Source of the DNA: Truepera sp. | Lineage (GTDB): Bacteria; Deinococcota; Deinococci; Deinococcales; Trueperaceae | Length of the DNA stretch: 64,000 nt | NCBI GenBank assembly: GCA_032027045.1 | Contig: JAVSMU010000001.1 | Location: 1,058,646-1,122,645, forward strand | Reading direction: 5' to 3' | In this document: piece by piece, positions 17,616 to 27,519 of the stretch | Numbering within the stretch: position 1 is the stretch's first letter | Layout of the letters: every line of letters starts with the position of its first letter | Position numbers and translations under genes: made by a program | The notes under the pieces: generated by a model | Seen by the model: the letters and a program-made list of their open reading frames with translations, nothing else | Database searches by the model: none | What the model was told of the DNA's origin: nothing

Positions 17616-18236
17616 GTGAAAGGAATCCTCGGCACCAAGGTGGGCATGACCCAGGTGTGGCAAGGCGACCGGCTCGTGCCGGTGACCGTCGTGCTCGCCG
17701 GTCCGTGCCCCGTGGTGCAACGCAAGACCCCGGGCACCGACGGTTACTCCGCGGTGCAGCTGGGGTGGGACGAGCTCCCCGCCAAGGCGGTGAACCAGCC
17801 GACCGCGGGTCACTTCAAGCGCGCCGGCGTGGCGCCCCAGCGGCACCTGGTCGAGTTCCGCGACTACGCGCCCGAGACCGACGAGGTCAAGGCGGACGTG
17901 TTCAGCGCCGGCGAAGCCGTCGACGTCACGGGAATCAGCAAGGGCCGCGGCACGGCGGGGGTCATGAAGCGCTGGAACTTCAGCGGCCTGCCCGCCTCTC
18001 ACGGCGTGAAGAAGAAGCACCGTTCGCCCGGCTCCATCGGGCAACGCAAGTTCCCGGGCCGCGTCTACAAGGGCAAGCGCATGGCCGGCCAGTACGGCAA
18101 TGAGGTCGTCACGATCATCGGCCTCGAGGTCGTCGAAGTCCGCGTGGAAGACAACCTGCTCCTCCTGAAGGGCTCCATCCCGGGCCCGAACGGCGCCCTG
18201 GTGCAGGTGCGGCAGTCGAACAGGAAGGTGAGCTGA
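17616..18236 (+). CDS. rplC: 50S ribosomal protein L3
   Basis: 206 residues, an early 23S assembly protein near the peptidyl transferase centre. GTG 17616 gives the canonical [15 protein letters not shown] and has GGAGG 9 nt upstream; a TTG at 17610 is too close to that site. The [13 protein letters not shown] segment is typical. It ends in a TGATG overlap with rplD. Confidence 0.98.
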   Translation: MKGILGTKVGMTQVWQGDRLVPVTVVLAGPCPVVQRKTPGTDGYSAVQLGWDELPAKAVNQPTAGHFKRAGVAPQRHLVEFRDYAPETDEVKADVFSAGEAVDVTGISKGRGTAGVMKRWNFSGLPASHGVKKKHRSPGSIGQRKFPGRVYKGKRMAGQYGNEVVTIIGLEVVEVRVEDNLLLLKGSIPGPNGALVQVRQSNRKVS

Positions 18237-18832
18237 TGTCGGTCACCGTCGACGTCGTCGGCAGCGGTCGCAAGGTCACGCTCGACCTGCCGGAACCCAA
18301 GGAGTCGGTGCTGCACGAGGTGGTCATGTGGCAGCTCGCCAAGCGGCGCCGCGGCACCGCCGCCACCAAGACGCGGGGCATGATCACGGGCTCCACCGCC
18401 AAGATCTACCCACAGAAGGGCACCGGCCGCGCTCGCCACGGCGACCGCAAGGCCCCGATATTCGTGGGTGGCAGCAAGGCCTTCGGCCCCCACCCCCGTT
18501 CGTACGCCTACACGCTTCCCAAGCGCGTACGGCGGCTGGGCCTCCAGATGGCCATCGCCGCGCGTGCCCAGGACGGCCGCCTCACGCTGGTCGATTCGTT
18601 CGGGGTCAACGGCAAGACGCGCGAGTTCGTGGCCTGGGCCAAGAGCAACGGCTTCGAGGGCAACGAGCGCGTGCTTCTCGTCACCGACGATGAGCTGGCG
18701 CGCCGCGCCGCGCGCAACCTGCCGTGGATCGACGTCCTCGCCACGGCGGGGCTCAACGTCTACGACATCTTGCGTGCCGGCCACGTGATCGCCGACGCCA
18801 AGCTGTTCGACACGGCCGAGGAGTCCGCATGA
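18236..18832 (+). CDS. rplD: 50S ribosomal protein L4
   Basis: 198 residues. L4 lines the exit tunnel with its extended loop ([19 protein letters not shown]) and in some bacteria autoregulates the S10 operon. ATG overlaps the rplC stop by one base (TGATG). No S10-type attenuator is visible upstream because rpsJ directly follows tuf. Confidence 0.97.
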   Translation: MSVTVDVVGSGRKVTLDLPEPKESVLHEVVMWQLAKRRRGTAATKTRGMITGSTAKIYPQKGTGRARHGDRKAPIFVGGSKAFGPHPRSYAYTLPKRVRRLGLQMAIAARAQDGRLTLVDSFGVNGKTREFVAWAKSNGFEGNERVLLVTDDELARRAARNLPWIDVLATAGLNVYDILRAGHVIADAKLFDTAEESA

Positions 18833-19116
18833 ACCCGCACGACGTCATCTTTGCGCCGGTCCTCAGCGAGAAGGCCGTCCAGGCCATCGCCGACGGCAAG
18901 TACTCGTTCTACGTCCATCCGCAGGCCAACCGCGTGCAGATCCGCGAGGCCATCGAGACGGTCTTCAAGGTCGACGTGACCAAGGTCAACTTGCTCACCG
19001 TCACCGGCAAGGTCAAGCGCCAGGGGCGCTTCTCCGGCCGCCGCCCAGAGCGGAAGAAGGCCATCGTCACTCTCAAGGCCGGGCAGCGCATTCAGCAGCT
19101 CGAGGGCCTGTCGTGA
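18829..19116 (+). CDS. rplW: 50S ribosomal protein L23
   Basis: 95 residues. L23 sits at the tunnel exit and docks trigger factor and SRP. Recognised from PVLSEKA and the YSFYVHPQANR strand with VKRQGRFSGRRPERKKA. It begins in an ATGA overlap with rplD. Confidence 0.97.
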   Translation: MNPHDVIFAPVLSEKAVQAIADGKYSFYVHPQANRVQIREAIETVFKVDVTKVNLLTVTGKVKRQGRFSGRRPERKKAIVTLKAGQRIQQLEGLS

Positions 19117-19133
19117 AGGAGGAGGGATAGGTA

Positions 19134-19967
19134 ATGCCTACCAAGAGTTATCGCCCCTACACCCCCTCCCGTCGCAGCATGACCACGCTGGACTTCGCCG
19201 AGATCACTCGCGAAACCCCAGAGAAGTCGCTGGTACGCCCGATCAAGAAGTCGGGCGGTCGCAACCACCACGGGCGCATCACCTCGCGCTTCCGGGGCGG
19301 CGGCCACAAGCGCCGTTACCGCGTCATCGACTTCCGTCGCCGCGACAAGGAGGGCGTGCCCGCCAAGGTCGCCGCCATCGAGTACGACCCGAACCGCAGC
19401 TCCAACATCGCGTTGCTCCACTACCGCGACGGGGAGAAGCGCTACATCCTGGCCCCAGAGAAGCTCTCCGTGGGCAGCCTCGTGGTTAGCGGCGCCGACT
19501 CCGAGCCCGTGATTGGCAACGCGATGCCGCTACGGTTCGTGCCCGTCGGCACGGTCGTGCACGCCGTCGAGCTGCTCCCCGGCAAGGGCGCCCAACTGGC
19601 CCGTTCGGCCGGCACCAGCATCCAGATCCAGGGCCGCGACGGCATCTACGTGACGCTGCGCCTGCCCTCGGGCGAGCTGCGCAAGGTGCACGGCGAGTGC
19701 TACGCCACCGTGGGCGGCGTCGGCAACAGCGAGCACAAGAACATCGTCATCGGCAAGGCCGGCCGCAAGCGCTGGCTTGGCCGTAAGCCCCACCAGCGCG
19801 GTCGGTCCATGAACCCGGTCGATCACCCGCACGGTGGCGGCGAGGGTCGCTCCACGGGCGGACGCCCGCCGGTCAGCCCCTGGGGCCAGCAGGCCAAGGG
19901 CCTCAAGACGCGCAACAAGCGTAAGGGTTCGAGCCGCTTCATCGTGCGGCGCCGGAAGGTGAGCTGA
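19134..19967 (+). CDS. rplB: 50S ribosomal protein L2
   Basis: 277 residues. L2 is needed for subunit joining and peptidyl transfer. [11 protein letters not shown], the [15 protein letters not shown] segment and the C-terminal [14 protein letters not shown] with its conserved histidine are all present. It has an unusually strong GGAGGAGGG ribosome site in the 17-nt gap after rplW. Confidence 0.98.
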   Translation: MPTKSYRPYTPSRRSMTTLDFAEITRETPEKSLVRPIKKSGGRNHHGRITSRFRGGGHKRRYRVIDFRRRDKEGVPAKVAAIEYDPNRSSNIALLHYRDGEKRYILAPEKLSVGSLVVSGADSEPVIGNAMPLRFVPVGTVVHAVELLPGKGAQLARSAGTSIQIQGRDGIYVTLRLPSGELRKVHGECYATVGGVGNSEHKNIVIGKAGRKRWLGRKPHQRGRSMNPVDHPHGGGEGRSTGGRPPVSPWGQQAKGLKTRNKRKGSSRFIVRRRKVS

Positions 19968-19969
19968 AC

Positions 19970-20239
19970 ATGGCGCGTAGCATCAAGAAGGGGCCGTTCG
20001 TAGACGGTCACCTCCTCAAGAAGATCGACGCGGCCAACGCCTCCGGCGACCGGCGCGTCATCAAGACCTGGAGCCGCCGTAGCACCGTCGTGCCCGAGAT
20101 GGTCGGACACACGATCGGCGTCTACAACGGCCGCCAGCACGTCCCCGTTTTCGTGCAGGAGACCATGGTCGGGCACAAGTTGGGCGAGTTCTCGCCCACG
20201 CGCACGTTCCGTGGCCACTCCGGCTCGCGGAAGGACTGA
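19970..20239 (+). CDS. rpsS: 30S ribosomal protein S19
   Basis: 89 residues. S19 pairs with S13 in the 30S head. [34 protein letters not shown] and [13 protein letters not shown] are typical of the family. Two nucleotides separate it from both rplB and rplV. Confidence 0.98.
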   Translation: MARSIKKGPFVDGHLLKKIDAANASGDRRVIKTWSRRSTVVPEMVGHTIGVYNGRQHVPVFVQETMVGHKLGEFSPTRTFRGHSGSRKD

Positions 20240-20241
20240 GC

Positions 20242-20589
20242 ATGCCCCAGCAAGCCAAGGCTTCCCTCCGCATGCTCAGGATCACGTCGCGCAAGACGCG
20301 GCTCGTGGCCGACCTCATCCGTGGCAAGGACGTTACCAAGGCCGAGGACATCCTGCGCTACACTGACAAGCGCTCCGCGTTGCCCATGCTGAAGGTGCTG
20401 AGGAGCGCCAAGGCGAACGCGGTCAACAACCACGACATGTTCGAGGACAGCCTCTTCGTCAAGGCGATCGAGGTCAGCGAAGGGCCGACGCTCAAGCGGT
20501 TCCTGCCCCGTGCCCGCGGCCGGGCGGACCTCCTGCGCAAGCGCACTTGCAACATCTCGATCACCTTGGAGGAACGCAGTGGGAAATAA
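20242..20589 (+). CDS. rplV: 50S ribosomal protein L22
   Basis: 115 residues. L22 lines the exit tunnel with its beta-hairpin. Seen: SPRKTRLV-like ITSRKTRLVADLIRG, NAVNNHDM and the hairpin-tip region GPTLKRFLPRARGRAD. Its 3' end overlaps rpsC by 11 bp. Confidence 0.98.
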   Translation: MPQQAKASLRMLRITSRKTRLVADLIRGKDVTKAEDILRYTDKRSALPMLKVLRSAKANAVNNHDMFEDSLFVKAIEVSEGPTLKRFLPRARGRADLLRKRTCNISITLEERSGK

Positions 20590-21364
20590 GATCAACCCCG
20601 TCGGCTTCAGGCTCGGCGTGAACAAGGACGCCTCGGCGCACTGGTACGCTTCGCCCGCCGACTACCCGCGCCTCCTGCAAGAGGACGAACTGATTCGTGC
20701 CGTCGTCATCAAGGACGTCGGTCACTCGGGCATCGCCCGCATCGAGATCGAGCGCGCCGCTCACAACATCAACGTGACCATCCACACGGCCAAGCCGGGT
20801 GTGGTCATCGGGCGTGGTGGCGAGGCCATCAAGGCGCTGCGCACGAAGCTGGGCGCCAAGATCCCCGGCACGATCGGCGTCAACGTCCAAGAGGTCTCCA
20901 ACCCGAACACCAACGCCGCACTCATCGCGCAGCGGATCGCCGAGCAGCTCGAGCGGCGCTTCGCGTTCCGGCGGGCCATGAAGCAGGCCGTTCAGCGCAC
21001 GATGGAGTCGGGCGCACGGGGCGTCAAGGTGCGCTGCTCCGGCCGCCTGGGCGGCTCCGAACAGGCGCGCCCGGAGTGGTACGCCGACGGCCGCGTGCCC
21101 CTGCAGACGCTGCGCGCAGACATCGATTACGGCACGGCCCGCGCGAACACCACCTACGGAGTCATCGGCGTCAAGGCGTGGGTGTTCCACGGCGAGATCG
21201 TCGGCGACAAGCAGCGCAAGGCGGCCGTGCTGCCGCGGCCGAAGGCCGACGACGACAAGAAGCGCAGGCGCCGGCCCGGCGCCAGGCGCCGCGACGGCAC
21301 CGGCAAGCCGGGCGCCCGCGACGCGCGCGACGCCCGGCCGCGGGCCCGTAAGGAGCGTGGCTGA
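20579..21364 (+). CDS. rpsC: 30S ribosomal protein S3
   Basis: 261 residues. S3 forms part of the mRNA entry channel. GTG 20579 gives the canonical MGNKINPVGFRLG start with GGAGG 6 nt upstream. The KH-domain GVVIGRGGEAIK and the GVKVRCSGRLGGSEQAR segment are present. The C-terminus carries a basic Arg/Ala/Asp-rich tail of about 40 residues beyond the core, likely disordered and rRNA-binding. Confidence 0.98.
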   Translation: MGNKINPVGFRLGVNKDASAHWYASPADYPRLLQEDELIRAVVIKDVGHSGIARIEIERAAHNINVTIHTAKPGVVIGRGGEAIKALRTKLGAKIPGTIGVNVQEVSNPNTNAALIAQRIAEQLERRFAFRRAMKQAVQRTMESGARGVKVRCSGRLGGSEQARPEWYADGRVPLQTLRADIDYGTARANTTYGVIGVKAWVFHGEIVGDKQRKAAVLPRPKADDDKKRRRRPGARRRDGTGKPGARDARDARPRARKERG

Positions 21365-21367
21365 GCC

Positions 21368-21793
21368 ATGTTGCTACCCAAGCGTGTCAAGTACCGCAAG
21401 CAGATGCGCGGTCGCATGACCGGCGCCACCAAGGGGGGCGACTACGTCGCCTTCGGCGACTACGGCCTGGTGGCCCTGGAGCCGGCCTGGATCAAGTCGA
21501 ACCAGATCGAGGCCGTCCGCGTGACCATGAGCCGTTACTTCCGCCGTGGCGGTAAGATCTACGTTCGCATCTTCCCTGACAAGCCCGTCACCAAGAAGCC
21601 GCAGGAAGTGCGGATGGGTAAGGGGAAGGGCGCTGTCGAGTACTGGGTCAGCGTAGTGAAGCCCGGGCGGGTGATGTTCGAGGTCGCCAACGTGACCGAA
21701 GAGCAGGCCAAGGAGGCCTTCCGCCTCGCGTCTCACAAGCTGCCGATCAAGGTCAAGATGGTCAAGCGGGAGATCTACGATGAAGCCCAATGA
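21368..21793 (+). CDS. rplP: 50S ribosomal protein L16
   Basis: 141 residues. L16 positions tRNA in the A/P region of the large subunit. [32 protein letters not shown] and the C-terminal [12 protein letters not shown] are diagnostic. It overlaps rpmC by 14 bp. Confidence 0.98.
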   Translation: MLLPKRVKYRKQMRGRMTGATKGGDYVAFGDYGLVALEPAWIKSNQIEAVRVTMSRYFRRGGKIYVRIFPDKPVTKKPQEVRMGKGKGAVEYWVSVVKPGRVMFEVANVTEEQAKEAFRLASHKLPIKVKMVKREIYDEAQ

Positions 21794-21977
21794 GGTGCGG
21801 AACATGAGCCTCGGCGAGATCACCGCCGAGGTGGAGAAGCGCCGCGAGGAGCTGTTCGACCTGCGGCTCCAGTCGGCCGTGGGGCACACCAGTAACCCGC
21901 GCCGCGCCCGCATGGCCAAGCGCGAGATCGCTAGGCTCCTCACCATCGCCAAAGAGAAGGCCGAGGGAACACGGTGA
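21780..21977 (+). CDS. rpmC: 50S ribosomal protein L29
   Basis: 65 residues, two-helix protein at the tunnel exit. [25 protein letters not shown]-type helix with the conserved LFDLRLQ and the [19 protein letters not shown] segment are present. It starts inside rplP and ends in a 4-bp GTGA overlap with rpsQ. Confidence 0.96.
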   Translation: MKPNEVRNMSLGEITAEVEKRREELFDLRLQSAVGHTSNPRRARMAKREIARLLTIAKEKAEGTR

Positions 21978-22225
21978 AGTCGAAGACAAGCATGCAGGGC
22001 CGCGTCGTGAGCAACAAGGCCGATAAGACCGTGACGGTCAACGTGGAGCGGCGCTTCAAGCACCCGCTTTACGGCAAGGTCGTCACCGTCTCGAAGCGCT
22101 ACCTCGCGCACGACGAAGAGAACTCCTATCAGGTCGGTGACCTCGTGGAGATAGCCGCCAGCCGCCCCATCAGTCGCCGCAAGCGCTTCGTCGTGTCGCG
22201 CTTGATAGAGAAGGCGCGCGCTTAG
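21974..22225 (+). CDS. rpsQ: 30S ribosomal protein S17
   Basis: 83 residues, OB-fold protein binding the 16S 5' domain. [27 protein letters not shown] and [14 protein letters not shown] identify it. GTG start overlaps the rpmC stop. Confidence 0.97.
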   Translation: MKSKTSMQGRVVSNKADKTVTVNVERRFKHPLYGKVVTVSKRYLAHDEENSYQVGDLVEIAASRPISRRKRFVVSRLIEKARA

Positions 22226-22244
22226 GCCGCGGGAGTGAGCTGAG

Positions 22245-22613
22245 ATGATTCAACAGGAAAGCTACCTAGACGTGGCCGACAACTCGGGAGCCCGCACCAT
22301 CCAGTGCATCCGCGTCCTCGGCACCGGCCAGCAGTGGGTCGGTTCGGTGGGCGACGTCATCGTCGCGGCCGTGAAGGACGCCATCCCGCACGCCGCCGTC
22401 AAGAAGGGCGACGTCGTGAAGGCCGTCATCGTGCGGACCAAGAAGGAAGTCAGCCGGAAAGACGGCTCGTCGATCCGCTTCGACACCAACGCCGCGGTCC
22501 TCCTGAACCCCCAGAACGAGCCGCGCGGCACGCGCGTCTTCGGGCCGGTAGCGCGCGAACTGCGCGAGAAGAAGTTCATGCGCATCGTATCGCTGGCCCC
22601 GGAGGTCCTCTGA
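22245..22613 (+). CDS. rplN: 50S ribosomal protein L14
   Basis: 122 residues, the most conserved part of the spc region; it forms an intersubunit bridge. [17 protein letters not shown] and the VVIVR-like [17 protein letters not shown] loop are typical, with [20 protein letters not shown] at the end. TGATG overlap leads into rplX. Confidence 0.98.
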   Translation: MIQQESYLDVADNSGARTIQCIRVLGTGQQWVGSVGDVIVAAVKDAIPHAAVKKGDVVKAVIVRTKKEVSRKDGSSIRFDTNAAVLLNPQNEPRGTRVFGPVARELREKKFMRIVSLAPEVL

Positions 22614-22942
22614 TGTCCCAGGTCAAGTCGCGGATCAAGAAGGGCGACAACGTGAAGGTCATCGCCGGGAAGCACAAGGGGTCCCAGGGCGAAGTGATCT
22701 CCGTCGACCGCATCAAGGGCCGCGTGCTCGTCAAGAACGTGAACGTCATCAAGAAGGCGCAGCGCCCCACGCAGGAGAACCCGCGCGGCGGCTTCCTGGA
22801 GCAAGAGGCCTCGCTTCACCTGAGCAACGTGCAACTGGTCGACCCCCAGACGGGCACCCCCACCCGCATCGCCTATCGCCAGCTCGACGACGGGCGCAAA
22901 GTGCGCATCGCCGTCAAGAGCGGCGCGCAGTTGGACGAGTGA
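22613..22942 (+). CDS. rplX: 50S ribosomal protein L24
   Basis: 109 residues, an assembly initiator of the 50S subunit. The KOW motif [20 protein letters not shown] and the [18 protein letters not shown] segment are clear. Stop overlaps the GTG of rplE (GTGA). Confidence 0.97.
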   Translation: MSQVKSRIKKGDNVKVIAGKHKGSQGEVISVDRIKGRVLVKNVNVIKKAQRPTQENPRGGFLEQEASLHLSNVQLVDPQTGTPTRIAYRQLDDGRKVRIAVKSGAQLDE

Positions 22943-23496
22943 GCAACGTGGAGAAGATCGAACTACCAATCAAGAAGCGCTTCGCGGCCATCCAGCCGCA
23001 ACTGGCGGAACGCCACGGTTACACCAACCCCATGGCCATCCCGCGCGTCGAGAAGATCGTCGTGAACATGGGGCTCGGAGAAGCCCGCGAGGACTCGAAG
23101 GTCATCGACAAGGCCTCCAAGGAGATCGCGGCCATCACCCTGCAGCGCCCGGCGGTCACGCGCGCCAAGAAGTCGGTGTCGAACTTCAAGGTCCGCGCCG
23201 GCATGCCGGTCGGCCTGCGCGTCACCCTGCGCGGCGTGAAGATGTGGGCGTTCCTCGACCGCCTCGTCAACATCGCCCTCCCACGCGTCCGCGACTTCCG
23301 CGGGGTTCCTTCCAACAGCTTCGACGGCCGCGGCAACTACAGCCTCGGCATCCGTGAGCAGATGGTCTTCCCCGAGATCAGCTTCGAGCAGGTCGACGCC
23401 ACCCGTGGCTTCGACGTCACCATCGTCACCACGGCTAAGACCGACGAGGAAGCGCGCTCGCTCCTCGAACTCCTCGGCATGCCGTTCAGGAAGTAA
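22939..23496 (+). CDS. rplE: 50S ribosomal protein L5
   Basis: 185 residues. L5 binds 5S rRNA and contacts S13 in the B1b bridge. [50 protein letters not shown] and [17 protein letters not shown] are canonical. GTG start in a 4-bp overlap with rplX. Confidence 0.98.
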   Translation: MSNVEKIELPIKKRFAAIQPQLAERHGYTNPMAIPRVEKIVVNMGLGEAREDSKVIDKASKEIAAITLQRPAVTRAKKSVSNFKVRAGMPVGLRVTLRGVKMWAFLDRLVNIALPRVRDFRGVPSNSFDGRGNYSLGIREQMVFPEISFEQVDATRGFDVTIVTTAKTDEEARSLLELLGMPFRK

Positions 23497-23510
23497 GGGA
23501 AGGAGGAAGA

Positions 23511-23696
23511 GTGGCCACCAAGGCTCATATAGCGAAGTCCAAGCGCACCCCCAAGTTCGCCGTTCGCGCCGGCAACCGCTGCTCGCGCTGCGGCCGGTCG
23601 CGCGCCTACCTGCGCGATTTCGGCGTCTGCCGTATCTGCATGCGAGAACTTGCCCACGCCGGGCACCTGCCGGGCGTCGTCAAGGCGAGCTGGTGA
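23511..23696 (+). CDS. rpsZ: 30S ribosomal protein S14, zinc type
   Basis: 61 residues, the short zinc-binding form. Four cysteines sit in the CSRC and CRIC pairs, and the ending LPGVVKASW is canonical. GTG start after a GGAGGAAGA site. A 94-nt spacer with two hairpins follows before rpsH, the longest gap within the spc part. Confidence 0.97.
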   Translation: MATKAHIAKSKRTPKFAVRAGNRCSRCGRSRAYLRDFGVCRICMRELAHAGHLPGVVKASW

Positions 23697-23770
23697 GGCG
23701 CGAAGCGCGCCCGCTGACAATCGAGTCGAAGTAGTAGCGGGGAAAAGGTCGGCGCATACGCGCCGAAACC
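23697..23770 (+). promoter_or_regulatory. two hairpins in the rpsZ-rpsH spacer
   Basis: Hairpin one follows the rpsZ stop directly: GGCGCG (23697-23702), AAG loop, CGCGCC (23706-23711). Hairpin two: CGGCGC (23750-23755), ATAC loop, GCGCCG (23760-23765), flanked by GGT and ACC that can extend it. Neither has a T-run. The second lies just before the rpsH ribosome site and could be an RNA target for autoregulation or a processing site. Confidence 0.45.
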
Positions 23771-23790
23771 GCCCCCACGGAGGAAGGTAA

Positions 23791-24186
23791 ATGCAGACGG
23801 ATCCAATCGCAGATATGCTCACGCGCATCCGCAACGCCGTGGCCAAGGCCGAGGCAAGCGTCGACGTGCCGGCGAGCAAGTTCAAACTGGCCCTGGGCCA
23901 GGTGCTGGTCTCCGAGGGCTACCTCAAGTCGATCGAGTCGGTCGACAAGGACGGCAAGCCCTACTTGCGCATGGGGCTCAAGTACGGCCACAAGCGCACC
24001 CCGGTCATCCACTCCCTGAAGCGCGTCTCGACCCCGGGCCGCCGCGCCTACGCCAAGGCCGCGCACGTGCCCGTAGTTCGTGGCGGGCTCGGCCTCGCCA
24101 TCGTCTCCACTTCCCAGGGTCTCATGGTCGACCGCGAAGCTCGCCGCCAGAACGTCGGCGGGGAGATCGTCTGCGAGGTGTGGTGA
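23791..24186 (+). CDS. rpsH: 30S ribosomal protein S8
   Basis: 131 residues. S8 organises the central domain of 16S rRNA and represses the spc operon in Escherichia coli. MQTDPIADMLTRIRNA, the KRVSTPGRRAY segment and the C-terminal GGEIVCEVW are typical. GGAGGAAGG ribosome site upstream. Ends TGATG with rplF. Confidence 0.97.
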   Translation: MQTDPIADMLTRIRNAVAKAEASVDVPASKFKLALGQVLVSEGYLKSIESVDKDGKPYLRMGLKYGHKRTPVIHSLKRVSTPGRRAYAKAAHVPVVRGGLGLAIVSTSQGLMVDREARRQNVGGEIVCEVW

Positions 24187-24728
24187 TGTCGAGGATCGGC
24201 CGCTCACCCATCCCGCTGCCCAAGGGTGTCGAGACCAAGCTAATGGAGCCGGGCAAGGTGTCCGTCAAGGGACCCAAGGGAAACCTGGAGGTCGTCTTCA
24301 GCACGCGCCTGGGGCTCTTGCAAGAGGCCGGCACCCTCAGCATCACCCGCCCCACGGATCACCGGGAGGACCGCGCCCAGCACGGCCTCGCCCGTAGCCT
24401 CATCGCCAACGCCGTCACGGGCGTCACGCAGGGCTACGAGAAGAAGCTCGAGATCCACGGTGTGGGCTTTCGCTGCGCCAACAAGGGCAGCAGCCTCGAG
24501 TTGACCCTCGGCTACTCGCACCCGCTCACCGTCGAGGCCCCCGCGGGCATCACGATCCAGGCCACCGAGCCCACTCGCATCACCGTGAGCGGCATCGACA
24601 AGCAACTCGTCGGCCAAGTCGCCGCCGATATCCGCGCGCTGCGTCCACCCGACTCGTACCACGGCAAAGGTGTCAGGTACGCGGGAGAAACCGTCCGCCT
24701 CAAGCCCGGCAAGTCCGCGGCTCGCTGA
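24186..24728 (+). CDS. rplF: 50S ribosomal protein L6
   Basis: 180 residues, two-repeat protein near the sarcin-ricin loop. [33 protein letters not shown] and [16 protein letters not shown] are canonical. ATG 24186 overlaps the rpsH stop by one base; a GTG two codons upstream is less likely. Confidence 0.97.
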   Translation: MSRIGRSPIPLPKGVETKLMEPGKVSVKGPKGNLEVVFSTRLGLLQEAGTLSITRPTDHREDRAQHGLARSLIANAVTGVTQGYEKKLEIHGVGFRCANKGSSLELTLGYSHPLTVEAPAGITIQATEPTRITVSGIDKQLVGQVAADIRALRPPDSYHGKGVRYAGETVRLKPGKSAAR

Positions 24729-24742
24729 GCGCAGGTCAAGGA

Positions 24743-25096
24743 ATGAGCATGAACGCTACCGTACGCAAGGAACGTCGCGCCAACCGGACCCGCCGCCGGT
24801 TACGCAGGCCCGTCGAAACCGAACGCCTGCGCCTCTCGGTATTCCGCAGCGCCAAGCACATCTACGCGCAGGTCATCGACGACGCGCAAGGTCGCACCGT
24901 CGCAGAGGCCAACAGCAAGACGCTCGCCGCAACCGGCACCAAGTCGGAGCAGGCCAAGGAAGTCGGCAAGCTACTCGCCGAACGCGCCCTGGCCGCCGGC
25001 GTCAAGAGCGTCGTTTTCGACCGTGGCGCCTTCCGCTACCACGGCCGTGTCAAGGCCCTGGCAGAAGGGGCCCGTGAAGGAGGCCTCGAGTTCTGA
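24743..25096 (+). CDS. rplR: 50S ribosomal protein L18
   Basis: 117 residues. L18 binds 5S rRNA. The basic N-terminus [32 protein letters not shown] and the ending [26 protein letters not shown] are typical. It ends in a one-base overlap with rpsE. Confidence 0.97.
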   Translation: MSMNATVRKERRANRTRRRLRRPVETERLRLSVFRSAKHIYAQVIDDAQGRTVAEANSKTLAATGTKSEQAKEVGKLLAERALAAGVKSVVFDRGAFRYHGRVKALAEGAREGGLEF

Positions 25097-25569
25097 TGGC
25101 TGATACCGACTTCGAAGATAAGGTCATCTTCATCCGCCGCACCGCCAAGACCTACAAGGGCGGCCGCAGGTTCCGCTTCGGCGCCATGGTCGTCATCGGC
25201 GACCGTAACGGCCGCGTGGGCGTCGGGCTGGGCAAGGCCCGCGAAGTGCCCGTGGCCGTGCAGAAGGGTCAGTACGTGGCCCGCCGCAACGTCATCAACG
25301 TGCCCATCGAAGAGGGTGGCACCATCCCCCACGAGGTCCTCGGCGAGCACGGCACCAGCCGCGTCATGCTGAAGCCCGCGGGCGCCGGGACCGGCGTCAT
25401 CGCCGGCAGCGTGCCTCGCGCCATCGTGGAACTCGCCGGTTACCGCAACCTCCTCACGAAGGAGCTCGGCAGTCGTAACCAGACGAACGTCGCCTACGCC
25501 GTCATCGAGGGCCTCAAGCAACTGCGCACCTACGAGGACTCCAAGCGTTTGAGGGAGGCGGCCGAGTGA
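25096..25569 (+). CDS. rpsE: 30S ribosomal protein S5
   Basis: 157 residues, fidelity protein at the mRNA entry site. [50 protein letters not shown] and the [15 protein letters not shown] segment identify it. Stop overlaps the GTG of rpmD (GTGA). Confidence 0.98.
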   Translation: MADTDFEDKVIFIRRTAKTYKGGRRFRFGAMVVIGDRNGRVGVGLGKAREVPVAVQKGQYVARRNVINVPIEEGGTIPHEVLGEHGTSRVMLKPAGAGTGVIAGSVPRAIVELAGYRNLLTKELGSRNQTNVAYAVIEGLKQLRTYEDSKRLREAAE

Positions 25570-25742
25570 AGCTCAAGCTGGTCCGTAGCCTCATAGGCTC
25601 CACGAAAAGGCAGCGCGGCACGGTGAACGCACTGGGTCTCAAGAAGATCGGGGACGCGCGCAAGGTGGTCGACAACGAGTCGACCCGAGGGATGGTCGAG
25701 AAGGTCAAGCACCTCGTCGTCATCGAGGAGGAGAAGCGGTGA
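25566..25742 (+). CDS. rpmD: 50S ribosomal protein L30
   Basis: 58 residues, small bacterial-type L30. It begins [20 protein letters not shown] and continues with the family segment [15 protein letters not shown] and the C-terminal [10 protein letters not shown]. The GTG start overlaps the rpsE stop and its own stop overlaps the GTG of rplO, a chain of GTGA junctions that supports coupled translation. Confidence 0.96.
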   Translation: MKLKLVRSLIGSTKRQRGTVNALGLKKIGDARKVVDNESTRGMVEKVKHLVVIEEEKR

Positions 25743-26200
25743 AGCTCAACGAACTCGCCCCAGCAGCGGGCTCGAAGAAGTCGCGGAAGCGCGTCGGCCG
25801 CGGCGTGGGCAGCGGTCGCGGCAAGACCGCCGGCCGCGGGCAGAAGGGCCAGGCGAGCCGCTCCGGCTTCAGCCAAGGGGCCGGTTGGGAAGGCGGGCGC
25901 TCGCGCCTGATCATGCGCCTGCCGAAGCGCGGCTTCACGCGCGTCAAGGAGCCCTTGCAGCTCGTCAACCTCCGTGACCTCAACGGCTTCACCGAGGGCG
26001 GACAGGTCGGCGCTGAGGAGCTCGTGGCCGCCGGCGTCATCCGCCGCACCGACCACCCCGTCAAGCTGCTCGCCGACGGCGAGCTCGAGGTCAAGGGCCT
26101 GGTCATCACGGTCGATCGGGCCTCCAAGGGCGCCCTCAGTGCCGTCGCCGCCGCCGGCGGTCGAGTAGTCCTACCCGGCGCTCCGGCCGAGGGCGCTTAA
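25739..26200 (+). CDS. rplO: 50S ribosomal protein L15
   Basis: 153 residues. [20 protein letters not shown], the Gly/Arg-rich GVGSGRGKTAGRGQKGQ loop and QLVNLRDLNGF are typical of L15, a late 50S assembly protein. GTG start overlapping rpmD; secY follows 2 nt after the stop. Confidence 0.97.
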   Translation: MKLNELAPAAGSKKSRKRVGRGVGSGRGKTAGRGQKGQASRSGFSQGAGWEGGRSRLIMRLPKRGFTRVKEPLQLVNLRDLNGFTEGGQVGAEELVAAGVIRRTDHPVKLLADGELEVKGLVITVDRASKGALSAVAAAGGRVVLPGAPAEGA

Positions 26201-26202
26201 AT

Positions 26203-27519
26203 ATGCTGAAGGCCTTTCGCAACGCTCTGGTGATACCGGACTTGCGGGCCAAGCTGCTCGTCACGATCGGACTCCTGGCCGCATACCGCCTGATGGTCCA
26301 CATCCCCACCCCGGGAGTGGACATCCAGGCGCTGAAGGCCGGCGGGTTCGGTGGTGGCGTCTTCTCCCTGCTCAACTTCATCTCCGGTGGCAACTTCGAG
26401 GTCTTCTCGATCGCCGCGCTCGGGGTCATCCCCTACATCACGGCCAGCATCATCATCCAGCTGCTCCAAAGCACCTACCCGCCCCTTGAGAAGCTCTCCA
26501 AGGAGGGCGAGGAGGGTCGGCGCAAGATCACGCAGTACACGCGCTGGGGCGCCACGGCGCTGGGCGCCATCCAGGCGCTGTTCCTGGCCGTCGCCCTCAT
26601 CGGGCCCTCCGGCGCCCTCAAGGTGGGCTGGGCGAACGGGCCGTTCTTCTGGTTCGTCGTCCTCGTCACGCAGGTGGCCGGCATCACGGTCGTCATGTGG
26701 CTGGGCGAGAAGATCACCGAGTACGGCATCGGTAACGGCATCTCGCTCATCATCTACGCGGGCATCGTGGCCGCGTTCCCGGGTGCGCTCGGGCAGCAGT
26801 TCGCCCTCATCGGCGCGGGCGAATCCAACGTGTTCGGCCTGCTCTTCTACCTCGTGCTGCTCGTGGTCGCGATCGCGGGCATGGTGCTCGTGCAGCAAGC
26901 CGAGCGCCGCATCCCGGTGCAGTACGCCCGCAAGGTCGTCGGCCGCAAGGTGATGGGCGGCCAGACGACCTACATCCCGCTGCGGCTCAACGCCGCCGGC
27001 GTCATCCCCATCATCTTCGCCGTCGCCATCCTCGTGCTCCCGCAGACGCTCATCGGCGGCTTCCCCGAAGTGGCCTGGCTGCAGAGCCTGGGCGCCTGGT
27101 TCAACCCGTCACAGTGGCAGGGGCTGCTCTTCAGCACGCTGCTCATCGTCGGGTTCACCTACTTCTACACGCAGATCTCGTTCGACCCGCGCCGCATCAG
27201 CGAGAACCTTCGCGAGTACGGCGGCTTCGTGCCGGGCGTGCGCCCGGGTCAGCAGACAACTGAGCACCTCACCCGCATCACGAACAGGATCACGCTCTGG
27301 GGCGCACTCTTCCTGGGCCTGGTCAACGCGCTCCCGCAGACCTTCTCGTGGCTCACCGGCCAGCAGCAGCTCTCCCTGGTCTTCTCCGGGACGGGCCTGC
27401 TCATCATGGTGGGCGTTGCGCTCGACACTCTGCGTCAACTCGAGTCTCAACTCATGATGCGCCACTACGAGGGCTTCGTGTCCAAGGGCCGCATCCGCGG
27501 CCGTGGGAGGCGCTTCTAG
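26203..27519 (+). CDS. secY: protein translocase subunit SecY
   Basis: 438 residues with ten predicted membrane segments forming the Sec channel. MLKAFRNALVIPDLRAKLL, TPGVDIQAL, the PYITASIIIQLL segment and the cytosolic loop QQAERRIPVQYARKVVGRK, then FFYTQISF-like FTYFYTQISFDPRRISENLR are conserved. The C-terminal MMRHYEGFVSKGRIRGRGRRF is a basic cytosolic tail. The SecD-SecF partner is at 55940. Confidence 0.98.
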   Translation: MLKAFRNALVIPDLRAKLLVTIGLLAAYRLMVHIPTPGVDIQALKAGGFGGGVFSLLNFISGGNFEVFSIAALGVIPYITASIIIQLLQSTYPPLEKLSKEGEEGRRKITQYTRWGATALGAIQALFLAVALIGPSGALKVGWANGPFFWFVVLVTQVAGITVVMWLGEKITEYGIGNGISLIIYAGIVAAFPGALGQQFALIGAGESNVFGLLFYLVLLVVAIAGMVLVQQAERRIPVQYARKVVGRKVMGGQTTYIPLRLNAAGVIPIIFAVAILVLPQTLIGGFPEVAWLQSLGAWFNPSQWQGLLFSTLLIVGFTYFYTQISFDPRRISENLREYGGFVPGVRPGQQTTEHLTRITNRITLWGALFLGLVNALPQTFSWLTGQQQLSLVFSGTGLLIMVGVALDTLRQLESQLMMRHYEGFVSKGRIRGRGRRF

